NCBI GenBank assembly: GCA_032622095.1 | Contig: CP136064.1 | Span: 260,565,863-260,629,862, forward strand | Source: Siphonodentalium dalli | Lineage: Eukaryota > Mollusca > Scaphopoda > Gadilida > Siphonodentaliidae | Length of the DNA stretch: 64,000 nt | Direction: 5' to 3' | Shown here: in pieces, positions 57,001-58,811 of the stretch | How positions within the stretch are numbered: position 1 is the stretch's first letter | Layout: each line of letters starts with the position of its first letter | Position numbers and translations under genes: made by a program | Notes under the pieces: model-generated | What the model saw: only the letters and a program-made list of their open reading frames with translations | What the model was told of the DNA's origin: nothing | Databases searched by the model: none

Positions 57001-57773
57001 ATAACTTTATACTAATGCATAGAGGGTTAACTCGCCTTCCACATATCTCGCTTGGGAGGATTTAAATTTTCAGAAATCTCATTTGACATTTTACTGCATG
57101 ATTTACCTTCACCCACAGGGTTTGTACACCCAGCCACTTTCTGACACACATTTCTGACAAAGCCTGGATATAGCATTTCTGATATTTGCAGAATGAGGTC
57201 CCCAGAGGGAAAATTTAGTAATGCTACTCCGAAAAATCATTTTAAGCAGTAGTGTGATAAGAAGTATTTAAACCAGTAGTTTAGAACAAAATTAGACATT
57301 TTCCATTCTGATGCCATGGCTAGTTCAAAATTCTACACAGTTTAATTACATTGAAACAGAACAACAGCAGTCACATATATGTAAAAGATATTAGTACCCC
57401 AGAAGTGTCTGAGCTTCACTTTCTGGCTACATATTACCAGTACTGGTACGTGTATTGGTAGGGAATGCTATACAAAATCTATCCAGTGCTGCAAAATGCT
57501 ATACAAATTAAAAAAAATTAATTGACCCCTGTAGAGTCTATCACATACCTGACTGTTTGTATAAGCTTTCAAAACTTCAGTCTGCTGAGGAGATAAAGCT
57601 GCTTGCGATAAGATATGGCCAGTAGTCGGGTGTCGAATCGGTTTGTCACCTGACTGTGACATAGTGATGGTGTGAATTGTTGCAGGTCGACACACCAACT
57701 CAGCTGGAGGGATGATTTGGATCGGAGTTCTCGCAGGTTGATGCTCATGGTGTTCTGTATGTCTGTCACCCAT
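11889..57773 (-). CDS. SAP130: SAP130-like Sin3-HDAC corepressor subunit (whole gene, 18 coding exons)
   Basis: SAP130 is a nuclear subunit of the Sin3A-histone deacetylase corepressor; in vertebrates its C-terminal half contacts Sin3A. I joined 18 exons bounded by AG/GT sites. All phases chain without a frameshift or stop, giving 3066 bases and 1021 residues, close to human SAP130 (about 1048). Recognisable blocks in order are SHLPRG then AVLRPSQS (exons 3-4), NMTVPPK..DIPVAKV (exons 6-7), SPRPSILRK (exon 10), IKQEPPD, a sumoylation-type site (exon 12), ASPRKKPRKQ, a basic NLS-like stretch (exon 13), EYVDDDGVRW (exon 15), NELSNQKGV..ASGWK (exon 16) and NVQRCHLI..SSMLKVLDH (exon 18). The N-terminal two thirds is Ser/Thr/Pro/Gln-rich and probably disordered. 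An AATAAA on the minus strand (11845-11850) is a likely poly(A) signal. Introns hold most of the window's transposons. Identification rests on remembered family motifs; splice sites are predicted, not verified by transcripts. Confidence 0.93.
12374..12725. mobile_element. Double-hairpin foldback, second subfamily, right end lost
   Basis: Matches 27142-27596 from the outer end through hairpin 1 and the spacer. It stops partway into hairpin 2 (..TCTTATATATGC at 12722) and runs into unrelated sequence. SAP130 intron 17. Confidence 0.85.
12900..13530. mobile_element. Pearl-like modular repeat
   Basis: Two or three modules (AAAGTCGAAAGGCCCATAAC..CTTGATCTGTATTTTGAT) then CCGGACGGACGGACACATGG and GACAGACGGAGC; ends ..AAAAATTTCGGGGGACAATAA. 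SAP130 intron 17. Confidence 0.75.
13662..13784 (-). CDS. SAP130: SAP130 coding exon 17 (conserved C-terminal domain)
   Basis: Acceptor ATTTATTTCAG, donor GTAATTAGC, exactly 41 codons, phase 0 on both sides. Encodes VDLEKELCDKISEVQESID..VGDDEIGVVHELTQ, aligning with NLEHDVYERLTNLQEGI..ELIQ of SAP130; likely helical. Confidence 0.91.
13808..14056. mobile_element. Double-hairpin foldback, third subfamily
   Basis: TTAACCCTTAGTGATGGG to ATGGAAGGGTTAA. Hairpins at about 13853-13916 and 13938-14009 have shortened centres (GAGTCTCACA, GAGGTGCGCCATGGGCAACTC). Its right end begins the 37-bp minisatellite that follows. Confidence 0.85.
14044..14448. repeat. 37-bp minisatellite, about 11 units
   Basis: Unit ATGGAAGGGTTAATCATTCA followed by TCCTGAATGCATGAGAA. 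The first 13 bases equal the terminal bases of the adjacent foldback element, so the unit spans the element-flank junction. Units differ only at one C/T position, suggesting recent expansion. SAP130 intron 16. Confidence 0.95.
14927..15396. mobile_element. Double-hairpin foldback, third subfamily, longer AT-rich spacer
   Basis: TTAACCCTTTCATGACAGG to CCCGTCATGAAAGGGTTAA. Hairpin 1 at about 14977-15048; hairpin 2 is degraded (15298-15350). The spacer consists of repeated TTCTTACATTCTTTAACAAT motifs. Confidence 0.82.
15772..16007. repeat. Partial duplicate of the preceding foldback with its left flank
   Basis: Positions 15772-15905 match 14857-14990 almost base for base, including about 75 bases of non-element flank (AAGCACAATGGGATGAAGG..). 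The element continues with hairpin 1 and is cut near 16007. The shared flank shows that this copy arose by duplication rather than transposition. Confidence 0.85.
16036..16290. mobile_element. TTAAAGGTACTCAATCC family fragment
   Basis: GTTTAAAGATGAATAATCAG..TTTCTTTGGCTTCGGGGGTA..GGATAACTCTAAATTCAAGTGG. Its other half may be 19172-19413, with the material between inserted later. Confidence 0.72.
16291..17399. other. SAP130 intron 16, no element defined
   Basis: AT-rich with several decayed GGGTTAA motifs that may be old foldback termini. No ORF or inverted pair convincing enough to annotate. Confidence 0.5.
17400..18230. mobile_element. Pearl-like modular repeat cluster
   Basis: Repeated modules with GGTCATAACTC, ATCGGATCAAACCCATATTCG, AACTCGATCTGTATTT and GAGTTATGACAGC. 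Followed by ACAGACAGACGGACACACGA and the end hairpin TTTACCATACTATGGTATGGGTAAA. SAP130 intron 16. Confidence 0.75.
18232..19170. mobile_element. Candidate DNA element with TTTTGATTCTCGGGCA ends
   Basis: GGGTTTTGATTCTCGGGCAT near 18234 and TGCCCGAGAATCAAAACAC near 19146-19164 are inverted and about 930 bases apart. They lie between fragments of other elements. No ORF of note; target duplication unclear. Confidence 0.5.
19172..19413. mobile_element. TTAAAGGTACTCAATCC family, right part
   Basis: GGGCCTAATATGGCCAAATTTC.. to CAGATTGAGTATGAGTACCTTTAA; ends 30 bases from SAP130 exon 16. Confidence 0.75.
19444..19547 (-). CDS. SAP130: SAP130 coding exon 16 (conserved C-terminal domain)
   Basis: Acceptor CTTTATTTATAG, donor GTATGTAAC, phase 1 in, phase 0 out. 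Encodes NELSNQKGVVQKASGWKLYH..AQLEDL, matching EIANQKGVSCRAQGWKVH..AAQL in vertebrate SAP130. Not an open frame from its own ATG; found by translating the minus strand between splice sites. Confidence 0.93.
19583..19652. mobile_element. GAATGAGG foldback fragment
   Basis: CAGAGGGTGAATTTAATGACG.. to ..AAATTCACCCTCTGGGGACC; outer arms missing. It ends 36 bases above SAP130 exon 16 and truncates the hAT-like copy that follows. Confidence 0.8.
19660..20746. mobile_element. Second copy of the GGGCCCGACGAA hAT-like element, left end missing
   Basis: Homologous through its length to 6630-7636, including the right end GATTCGTCGGGCCCTA at 20731-20746. The left terminus is replaced by a GAATGAGG-family fragment ending near 19650. 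Indels show an older copy. Confidence 0.85.
20747..21329. other. SAP130 intron 15, nothing recognised
   Basis: AT-rich, no repeat shared with the rest of the window was seen. Confidence 0.5.
21330..21467 (-). CDS. SAP130: SAP130 coding exon 15 (conserved C-terminal domain)
   Basis: Acceptor ACTTTCCATACAG, donor GTACAAT, phase 1 in and out, 46 codons. Encodes EYVDDDGVRWTLEKKRPSV then NFYNINWKSRNNHYVKHTDI. This matches the EYIDEEGVRYVP..RPPITLL region that opens the Sin3-interacting C terminus of SAP130. Confidence 0.94.
21580..22125. mobile_element. Pearl-like modular repeat with CCGCC tail
   Basis: Two modules about 170 bases apart (AGACCCATAACTCCG..TTCGAACTCGTCCGAGATATT), a third partial, a GCCCGCCCGCCGCCCGCC tail and the end hairpin GTCGAGTTTTTGAAAAACTTGAC. 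SAP130 intron 14. Confidence 0.75.
22133..22295. repeat. Imperfect palindrome
   Basis: GATCTACATTTCGTCCCCAG.. on the left pairs with ..TGGGGACGAATTGTAGATTC on the right, with TCCAGTAAATTAGGTCTGG and CCAGATCTAATTTACTGGA nearer the centre. Follows the pearl-like repeat at 21580-22125. Confidence 0.75.
22480..22637. mobile_element. Palindromic foldback, about 158 bp
   Basis: Left arm AAGGATTAACTGTCATGTGG.. and right arm ..CCACATGACAGTTAATCCTT pair over about 65 bases. The loop contains AAAACCCGAAGGGTTTT, itself a small hairpin. SAP130 intron 14. Confidence 0.88.
23191..23300 (-). CDS. SAP130: SAP130 coding exon 14
   Basis: Acceptor TATTAACAG, donor GTAAATTTC, phase 2 in, phase 1 out. Encodes HANEDLKDNSSSDEELNKL..QERLKSIKREIRD, an acidic/charged linker between the basic motif and the conserved C-terminal domain. 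Confidence 0.85.
23366..23612. mobile_element. AATAAGTTCAACAAA MITE, copy
   Basis: Order: ACTCTGAATGGATTCTCCC, TATTGGAATGGTCTATTATA, GGTGGGAAATGTTCGGATAA, the hairpin TAAGTTCAACAAACAACC..TTTGTTGAACTAATTATC, then CTTGTCAATGAGTATTTAGT. Next to SAP130 exon 14. Confidence 0.82.
23799..24657. mobile_element. Non-autonomous hAT-like element, 859 bp
   Basis: Terminal repeats CAGGGACCAGCC at 23799 and GGCTGGTCCCTG ending at 24657; flanks AGGAGTAG and AAGAGTAG (7 of 8 matching). Subterminal GGCGAAGTG blocks face inward from both ends. It lies in SAP130 intron 13. Confidence 0.85.
24658..24750. repeat. GTAGGAATATTAG simple repeat
   Basis: Imperfect tandem runs of TAGGAATATTAG-type units directly beside the preceding element; probably slippage of its target duplication region. 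Confidence 0.75.
25158..25230 (-). CDS. SAP130: SAP130 coding exon 13
   Basis: Acceptor ATAAATTTCAG, donor GTGAGTTT, phase 1 in, phase 2 out. Encodes ..NSIEASPRKKPRKQL; ASPRKKPRKQ is the conserved basic, probably nuclear-localising motif of SAP130. Confidence 0.93.
25394..25622. mobile_element. AATAAGTTCAACAAA MITE, copy with lost hairpin arm
   Basis: Same order as 23366-23612, but the left hairpin arm is deleted. SAP130 intron 12. Confidence 0.8.
25705..25826 (-). CDS. SAP130: SAP130 coding exon 12
   Basis: Acceptor TTTTTTTTTTCAG, donor GTATGAG, phase 2 in, phase 1 out. Encodes DNSQSSTDTALSAEA..NNATDMRIKQEPPDLLEN. IKQE is a consensus sumoylation-type motif, corresponding to the IKVKEE region in vertebrates. 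A diverged duplicate of the acceptor half lies 68 bases upstream in the intron. Confidence 0.88.
25843..25925 (-). repeat. Duplicated acceptor half of SAP130 exon 12
   Basis: A diverged copy of 25775-25845, offset by 68 bases. On the minus strand it reads TTGTTTTCCAG then GGACAATAGTCAG, as at the real acceptor. Confidence 0.85.
25926..26689. other. SAP130 intron 11, nothing recognised
   Basis: Unique-looking AT-rich sequence between the exon 12 duplication and a foldback fragment. Confidence 0.5.
26690..26886. mobile_element. Double-hairpin foldback fragment
   Basis: Decayed hairpins with CTCCCATAGGGAGCC centres, spacer TTACAAGGTCAAAGTATATATTG, right end ..AGAAGGGTTAA. SAP130 intron 11. Confidence 0.75.
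27142..27596. mobile_element. Double-hairpin foldback, second subfamily, full copy
   Basis: Uses the same hairpins but different outer ends: TGACCCGCCATATCAAATCC and its complement. The spacer contains GACCCTGCAGGGAGCCCCACACATATATAGAAG-type sequence shared with the copy at 12374. It ends 15 bases before the hAT target site, in SAP130 intron 11. Confidence 0.88.
27611..27618. repeat. Target-site duplication, left (AAGCTAAT)
   Basis: Identical to 31195-31202 on the other side of the hAT element. Confidence 0.95.
27619..31194 (-). mobile_element. Intact autonomous hAT transposon
   Basis: The element is 3576 bp with perfect 12-bp terminal inverted repeats, CAGAGATGAAAG at 27619 and its complement ending at 31194. 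It is flanked by a perfect 8-bp duplication AAGCTAAT (27611-27618 and 31195-31202), the hAT hallmark. It carries one uninterrupted transposase ORF on the minus strand. It sits in SAP130 intron 11 in the same orientation as the gene. Perfect ends, perfect duplication and an open ORF all point to a recent insertion. Confidence 0.96.
28099..30699 (-). CDS. hAT-family transposase, 866 aa
   Basis: Cut-and-paste transposase, not a host gene. A BED-type zinc finger is at residues about 51-80 (CLWC..H..H). A central hAT segment has SDSTNYMRGKTSGFETRL followed by CHHVHNVV, the typical D..M.G..sG..trL / C.H arrangement. The hAT C-terminal dimerisation region is at about 675-744 (FTSPHVEQSFSSMNYIVNK..RLHTRTYS..VRYELR). 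A lysine-rich tail with a bipartite NLS-like stretch ends the protein. No stop or frameshift is seen. Length fits full hAT transposases (600-900 residues). The catalytic Glu cannot be assigned with certainty by eye. Confidence 0.93.
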   Translation of the reverse strand: MMELKSQEDLSKKEENIKNKFKWSWLQEKDANGDYLSDFVRKIDRPGFAKCLWCNKDISYGNEGKKALKVHSNSVLHRGHRKNIQTNQSLPATFFNVKVKQGILQPEEKQSLPGGGDRERCTLPYGAPLNVHDGNLCSNNIRKPDVKPFVNIIDRKSYAEGRTLAFLCENSLPLSLAPHLIKYAKEMARDRAVLGELSMERTTASYKLKDGLAEAYHKALVRDMKYSTFSLNNDECLSNKNEKVLSILVSYFSEEEEQVVVKHYASVSMKVVNAETLINMVLDLFDQDDIPLHNLISNLSDSTNYMRGKTSGFETRLREEASHLLDIDGDVCHHVHNVVKHFTSHFDDYIEKLTDDVHIDFKWCPDLRDYLERLCSLLGITYSSPKDRIEHRWLSVLDAVNPILMMLPALKLLYTAWLTKDDSQCYQIMIYSELLDGLSEGGKKEVKRIINLARNKKLTVAAKERKVRIIEKIYHTDTKTELYLSLYSEILPLFKSFILMFEQKEPLVHRLYDEQVDLVRHFLSCLIKHEIVRDVSDTKLKSLDVHDDESHHSLHKMCYGANTEMLLKKFRKSDKDSGNNFMEKVRDAYVETSENILKKFPLNNRFLRYVSAIDPKAIGHGVTNDALKKLCTFFPSVLKDCDRNNFFMESSKIQLDPTLPDALEVVDGQRKPVRLDLWWAKIFKDNKYPTVSKIVKACLSIFTSPHVEQSFSSMNYIVNKTTNRLHTRTYSAYQTVRYELRSKNKSSLELFHRDDIHHDKIDKSVCYHLQTSYGRYKKQLLTKRNEKKEETALLELPKISKKTKTTHQKAKLIKNSIMSVRKYGQIKENISATKPQSIHTVTGSKRKSPCSSLKNYTIPKRKKMEK
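31195..31202. repeat. Target-site duplication, right (AAGCTAAT)
   Basis: Identical to 27611-27618. Confidence 0.95.
31205..32000. other. GC-richer block of unknown origin in SAP130 intron 11
   Basis: Base composition and CpG content rise sharply here (GGCCGATAAGGTTCGGGG.., GGGCGCCGGCTCCGAATCG..), unlike the surrounding intron. An ATTAAA follows near 31918. It could be a solo LTR or other retroelement fragment, but I found no terminal repeats, target duplication or coding similarity. Confidence 0.4.
32106..32219 (-). CDS. SAP130: SAP130 coding exon 11
   Basis: Acceptor CTTCTTCTTCCAG, donor GTGAGTTA, phase 2 in and out, 38 codons. Encodes PVIIKKPFNLSASEALSP then a Ser/Pro/Thr-rich tail (SSPKTPAG) with several SP/TP sites. 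Confidence 0.87.
32446..32600. mobile_element. Double-hairpin foldback fragment
   Basis: The spacer and one hairpin (about 32493-32556, centre GAGGCTCCCGATGGGGGATTC) with the right end ..ACATGGAAGGGTTAA; left hairpin lost. SAP130 intron 10. Confidence 0.75.
32943..33147 (-). CDS. SAP130: SAP130 coding exon 10
   Basis: Acceptor ..ACAATTCTAG, donor GTATGTTTG, phase 1 in, phase 2 out. Contains NPSASPRPSILRKRTADG, nearly identical to the SPRPSILRK motif of vertebrate SAP130 and one of the strongest anchors for the identification. Confidence 0.95.
33648..33765. mobile_element. GAATGAGG foldback
   Basis: AGCAGAATGAGGTCCCCAGA.. to ..GGGGACCTCATTCTGCAAAC with one outer arm (GACAGACACTGTTTCAAGGC). 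SAP130 intron 9. Confidence 0.87.
33766..34982. other. SAP130 intron 9, small direct duplication only
   Basis: AACCAGTATGAAACACATAAATTGATCAAT (34000 region) recurs about 75 bases later, covering AATTTAATATTGGGCTAACT as well: a tandem duplication of about 75 bp at 33990-34145. Otherwise nothing recognised. Confidence 0.6.
34983..35768. mobile_element. Foldback related to 9988-10428
   Basis: Left arm AAGTTTCCTTCGACATAAAC..GAAATCTGTTGGGATAATGC and right arm its complement (35672-35768). The sequence after the left arm (ATAGCAGACTTTACGCCCAGAAC) parallels ATAACAGACTTTACACCCAGAA at 10055, tying the two together. SAP130 intron 9. Confidence 0.7.
35902..36075 (-). CDS. SAP130: SAP130 coding exon 9
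   Basis: Acceptor CTTTTCTCAG, donor GTACGTATC, phase 1 in and out, 58 codons. Encodes ..LAASLAAAQTIAVPSSQPV then HPLMVTVDPSRPLNMHGGQ, which aligns by eye with the NPMQLMTVDASHARHIQG region of vertebrate SAP130. Confidence 0.88.
36210..36775. mobile_element. Pearl-like modular repeat
   Basis: Three modules (TTCTAAGT..AAAAAGGGCCATAACTCTGG), two of which share CGCTATACATGTAGCT..CCATGCTGCTCTATCACC, then GTACGGACGGACGGAGACG and the end hairpin CCGACTTCAAGTCGG. A reversed fragment lies at 36895-36965. SAP130 intron 8. Confidence 0.78.
36985..37190. mobile_element. GAATGAGG compound foldback (inverted relative to 10870-11085)
   Basis: GGTGAATTTAGACGTACTACC.. to ..GACCTCATTCTGCATGGC, then AGACTCAGATTTAAGTTCCC and a tail complementary to 10870-10960. 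SAP130 intron 8. Confidence 0.75.
37486..37610 (-). CDS. SAP130: SAP130 coding exon 8
   Basis: Acceptor GTTTATTTTCAG, donor GTATGT, phase 2 in, phase 1 out. Encodes SSMPPYIAPQELYYHSLQ..NPLVYQQVVGAAQSRLPGL, the Tyr/Pro-rich segment in the middle of SAP130. Its first bases and its acceptor are repeated about 35 times in the intron immediately upstream (37611-39165). Confidence 0.9.
37611..39165 (-). repeat. 43-bp minisatellite made of SAP130 exon 8 splice acceptors
   Basis: About 35 units. Read on the minus strand, each is GTCATCTATGCCACCATACA, TTAAATGAGACATTTG and TTTTCAG. It therefore includes the acceptor tract ending TTTTCAG and the first ~21 bases of exon 8. Most units keep AG; a few have lost it (for example GGTCATC preceded by CATCCG, TTTCATG or TTTTCGG). 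A higher-order block containing ATTTATTTAAATG and GGATGGGAAATAAAC recurs three times at 38590-38970. Confidence 0.95.
39387..39475. mobile_element. Double-hairpin foldback, right-end fragment
   Basis: Half hairpin (GGGAGACTCGCATATATAAG..), CACAGGATCTTTAATG and the end ATGAAAGGGCTAA, between duplicated segments of intron 7. Confidence 0.72.
39636..40234. mobile_element. Pearl-like modular repeat inserted in the 40-bp array
   Basis: Starts CTAGAGGTGTGACTGTCCC. It has two modules (CTAAGTCGAAAAAGGGGAAT.., CTAAGTTGAAAAAGGGGGGA..), then an ACGGACGG tail and the end hairpin CCCCCCTAACTTCGTTGCGGGGGG-TATAA. The array reads GTTAAAA and TTATATATC on either side, so the insertion is at A|T with no obvious duplication, as for Helitron-type elements. 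Resembles the pearl family of bivalves. Confidence 0.78.
41236..41661. mobile_element. Double-hairpin foldback element, copy 2 (full length, inverted)
   Basis: Complete 426-bp copy from TTAACCCTTTACCC to GGGTAAAGGGTTAA, in SAP130 intron 7. Both hairpins are nearly perfect (41269-41335, 41445-41515). The short arm is at the left and the long arm at the right, so it is inverted relative to copy 1. It supplies one empty site for the G-tract foldback. Confidence 0.92.
41834..42071 (-). CDS. SAP130: SAP130 coding exon 7
   Basis: Acceptor CTTTCCTCCCACAG, donor GTGAGTTG, phase 1 in, phase 2 out. Begins AKVTPQRHQHP, continuing the IPVAKV motif, then Ser/Thr/Pro-rich sequence ending SQPSQDS. It is the upstream partner of the intron that contains the splice-acceptor minisatellite. 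Confidence 0.88.
42109..42322. mobile_element. Near-perfect palindromic MITE, 214 bp
   Basis: TTAACCCTTTCAGTGCGAAG..; arms of about 95 bases are complementary with only a few mismatches around a short centre (AGAAAACAGCTCTTAAAGCTC). Shares only the TTAACCCTTT terminus with the double-hairpin family. SAP130 intron 6, 38 bases from exon 7. Confidence 0.88.
42400..42680 (-). repeat. Dispersed repeat, inverted copy of 519-800
   Basis: Reverse complement of 519-800 with scattered substitutions and small indels. SAP130 intron 6. Confidence 0.8.
43100..43205. mobile_element. GAATGAGG foldback fragment
   Basis: CCCAAAAGTTGAATTTGATG.. to ..CACCCTCTGGAGACTTCATT and outer arm TTTCAAGGCTAGG. SAP130 intron 6, adjoining exon 6. 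Confidence 0.75.
43257..43361 (-). CDS. SAP130: SAP130 coding exon 6
   Basis: Acceptor ATTACGTTTCAG, donor GTAAGT, phase 1 in and out, 35 codons. Encodes ..LNMTVPPKTT..AADIPV; with exon 7 it forms the SAP130-like NMTVP..DIPVAKV block. Confidence 0.88.
43400..44790. other. SAP130 intron 5, AT-rich with repeat fragments
   Basis: Polypurine stretches around 44090-44180 create a long minus-strand ORF of low complexity. A module resembling pearl-like repeats lies at 44580-44755 (ATGGCTATAACTCATGG.., GATGGATGGACAGACTG). Confidence 0.5.
44801..45206. mobile_element. Double-hairpin foldback element, copy 3 (full length)
   Basis: About 406 bp with the same long-arm/hairpin/spacer/hairpin/short-arm order as copy 1, in SAP130 intron 5. 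Arms differ from copy 2 by scattered substitutions. Supplies the second empty site. Confidence 0.92.
45657..45883 (-). CDS. SAP130: SAP130 coding exon 5
   Basis: Acceptor GCGTATTTGCAG, donor GTTTGTTG, phase 2 in, phase 1 out. Encodes a Ser/Gln/Thr-rich low-complexity segment (..PLHQPVSSSS..TPRSVAS..). Chosen over two overlapping open frames because only this frame joins both neighbours. Confidence 0.85.
45914..46168. mobile_element. AATAAGTTCAACAAA MITE, most complete copy
   Basis: CTTTACTCAATAGATTCTCCC.. through both hairpin arms (AATAAGTTCAACAAACAACC, TTTGTTGAACTTATTATCTG) to GTCAATGAGTATTTACTC. SAP130 intron 4, 30 bases from exon 5. Confidence 0.85.
46410..46512. mobile_element. GAATGAGG foldback fragment
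   Basis: AAGCCTGAGTTTAGTGTGCC.., GCAGAATGAGGTCCAGAGGG.. and ..ATCACCAAATTCAC, lacking the right outer arm. It ends about 80 bases from SAP130 exon 4. Confidence 0.75.
46594..47071 (-). CDS. SAP130: SAP130 coding exon 4 (largest)
   Basis: Acceptor ..ATTTTTTCAG, donor GTTAGTCC, phase 1 in, phase 2 out. It starts GAIAAASALS, continuing SHLPRG from exon 3, followed by TATAVLRPSQS, matching the AAAAAV..TTVLRPTSQ order in vertebrate SAP130. The rest is Ala/Ser/Thr/Pro/Gln-rich without a named domain. Confidence 0.9.
47602..47855. mobile_element. AATAAGTTCAACAAA MITE with internal 8-bp microsatellite
   Basis: Same family; contains seven perfect GACAGAAG units (47723-47779) grown from the ACAGAAGG present once in other copies. 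Confidence 0.82.
47723..47779. repeat. (GACAGAAG)7 microsatellite
   Basis: Seven perfect 8-bp units inside a MITE copy. Confidence 0.95.
47974..49864. mobile_element. hAT-like element, 1891 bp, containing a second nested element
   Basis: Left end TAGGGGTGCGAGATATC, right end ..CCTCCCACCCCTA; the flanking 8-bp duplication TCTAATAC is perfect (47966-47973 and 49865-49872). It lies in SAP130 intron 3. No transposase recognised. Confidence 0.9.
48376..49493. mobile_element. Nested hAT-like element, 1118 bp
   Basis: Left end CAGGCCTCAGC, right end GCTGAGGCCTG; flanks GCACGAAG and TCACGAAG (7 of 8). GGCGACTCGGGCGA-type subterminal blocks at the left and inverted GGGAGACTTCAAGTCTCCC-type blocks at the right. 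It is wholly inside 47974-49864 and so younger than it. Confidence 0.8.
50330..50560. repeat. T-rich low-complexity tract
   Basis: TTTTTAATTAATTTTTT-type sequence with two copies of AATTGTGCCTTTTTAATTT. Confidence 0.9.
50780..50885. repeat. Tandem duplication, about 48-bp unit
   Basis: ACACAACATGCTCATGTCTG..CAGTCACGCTCACGCC occurs twice in succession. Confidence 0.88.
51475..51726 (-). CDS. SAP130: SAP130 coding exon 3
   Basis: Acceptor ..TTGAAAACAG, donor GTGAGTAC, phase 1 in and out. Encodes a Ser/Thr/Gln-rich segment ending in PSHLPRG. SHLPRG is a recognisable SAP130 motif, and the glycine codon is split across the intron and completed by exon 4. Confidence 0.9.
52318..52505. mobile_element. 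Double-hairpin foldback fragment
   Basis: Degraded hairpins (TCTTATATACACGAG.., CATTCACTTATATAGGG..) with CACAGGATCTTTAAAGC and ..CCGTAATGAAAGTG. SAP130 intron 2, about 145 bases from exon 2. Confidence 0.7.
52650..52752 (-). CDS. SAP130: SAP130 coding exon 2
   Basis: Acceptor GGTTATTTCAG, donor GTAGGTTC. Enters in phase 0 and leaves in phase 1. Encodes ANITRMQTRP..GHMAVTGAS..NIMPVQ, resembling the weakly conserved region before SHLPRG in vertebrate SAP130. Confidence 0.82.
53045..54246. mobile_element. Non-autonomous hAT-like element, 1202 bp
   Basis: Left end TAGGGCTGGGCGATATTG, right end ..ATACCGCCCAGCACTA. The perfect 8-bp duplication ATTGAGAT lies at 53037-53044 and 54247-54254. The inward regions are rich in CGATAT motifs. 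The TAGGGCTGGGCGATA terminus is typical of hAT MITEs in many animals. SAP130 intron 1. Confidence 0.94.
54754..55410. mobile_element. TTAA-flanked DNA element, 657 bp
   Basis: TTAAAAGGGTACTGTACACA at the left; the complement of the right end reads TTAAAGGGGTACTGTACACC. Same terminus type as 11249-11473 but a different interior. SAP130 intron 1. Confidence 0.78.
55573..56388 (-). CDS. FLYWCH zinc-finger / MULE-derived ORF lacking the DDE core, 271 aa
   Basis: Residues about 9-67 form a FLYWCH-type zinc finger (GGKYLVFNHYKF, W39, C42, C46, H64, H66). Residues about 127 onward match the C-terminal part of FLYWCH-bearing Mutator-like transposases (SDALFEVLEE.., YWVEGDHSRQTWNHF, RTTNHVEGWHKKL). 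The segment of roughly 250 residues expected between them, with the catalytic DDE triad, is absent, yet the frame is open from end to end. It cannot be an active transposase. It may be an internally deleted copy that survived in frame, or a co-opted DNA-binding fragment. It lies in SAP130 intron 1 on the same strand; terminal repeats and target duplication were not found. Confidence 0.8.
   Translation of the reverse strand: MASAQVHIYFIPNARGGKYLVFNHYKFCVKSQRNDSVHWRCCSKTCGATVNTKNDIVTSYKSQHNHDSDQAQVAAETIIAELKTLVRQKSRPVTAIYQEEISSMYIFEKKKEGETKTLIRRATALPFLSVGDISDALFEVLEEAPAGSNIEKFTDYVTSYWVEGDHSRQTWNHFDNDGPRTTNHVEGWHKKLQNYLPGSKPNLFNFIEFIKKEQAYHESTILQVSNGGRVRPQQRKYRSINNSLRHYKRVYREGQLGMLQYLDSVGYLSGF
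57186..57235. mobile_element. GAATGAGG half copy
   Basis: TTGCAGAATGAGGTCCCCAG..GAAAATTTAGTAATGCTACTCC with no partner arm. Below SAP130 exon 1. Confidence 0.7.
57549..57773 (-). CDS. SAP130: SAP130 coding exon 1 (start codon)
   Basis: Seventy-five codons from ATG at 57773 to ..AYTNSQ, donor GTATGT just below 57549, phase 0. The frame upstream of this ATG meets a TGA within five codons, so this is the first usable in-frame ATG. A good acceptor (TATGTTTCAG) ends at 57814, so the exon probably starts at 57813 with 40 bases of 5' UTR and a non-coding exon lies further upstream. A short upstream ATG (57789) opens an 8-codon frame whose TGA overlaps the main start. Confidence 0.8.
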
Positions 57774-58059
57774 TGATGTTTTTTTTCATTCTATTACCAT
57801 TAAAATCTGGTGGCTGAAACATAGAATCGAAATTAGAGGCTCCAATATTGCTTACTCTTCAGGTTCTGAAGAATTGACTTCATTTGAGTCACAAAATGAT
57901 CATTCTCTTCTTGTCTGCAGGAAATGAAATTTGAGATATTCACCAAACCTATTTTATACATAAAGTGAACTGTTGTTTTTTCTTCATCAGAATTTCAACA
58001 TACATTTTTTATTTAGACATATTCTATTATCATATCATGATTACATAGAGACTGGGGAA

Positions 58060-58552
58060 TTGGAGGACAAGATTTTAAAACTAAAGATGAACCTCCAGTC
58101 CCCACAAACAAACAGGAGCAAGGATAGACCCCATGGCAGTCGAGAAAAACTGCAAACAAAATTGCCCACTTTTTCAATGAAATTCAGAAAAAATGGTAAG
58201 CTCCCTTTTGGAGGTCACCCCAATGATCATATGAAGTTTGGTGAAGATCGTGTGAGGGATGCAGCCTGTAGGGTGTATTAATGGATTCAAACCTGAAATC
58301 CAAGATGGCCACTTGCAGCCATGTTTTTCCAATGAAATTCGGAAATAAATTAAGATCCCATATAGAGGTCACCCCAAAGAAGTTTGATGACAATCGGATA
58401 AGGGATGTGGCCGGTAGGGTGTGCCAAAGGAAAGTGTACTGATCGGATGAGGGATCTGGCCTGTAGGGTGTGCCAAAGGAAATTGTTGATGAACACATGC
58501 ATGCACAAAACCAACCCACTAGCTTAAACTTTACAAATTAAAGTTGAGCTAA
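58060..58552. mobile_element. Modular repeat ending in AGCTTAAACTTT hairpin
   Basis: Three imperfect modules (GAGGTCACCCCAA..GATCGTGTGAGGGATGCAGCC.., ..GGATAAGGGATGTGGCC.., ..GGATGAGGGATCTGGCC..), each ending TGTAGGGTGT or similar. Then TAGCTTAAACTTTACAAATT-AAAGTTGAGCTA. Same family as 11540-11800; directly followed by the pearl-like repeat. Confidence 0.65.
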
Positions 58553-58811
58553 AAATTGACAAAAAGATGTAGGAATACAAATTCGGACAAAGTTCTGCAT
58601 GTTGTGAAAATGTTCTAAGTTTAACAGGTGCACAGGTTCCATTGGTACTAAGTATCGGTGCCAAGTATAACAAAAATGGAAAGAAAAATATTGGTATATA
58701 AACTAGGACAAAATTATGCATTTTGAGACAATTTTCTAAGTAAAAAAGAACAGACCTCATAGATCACAGGTTCCCATGGTACTAAATATCTGTGCCAAGT
58801 TTAATAACAAT

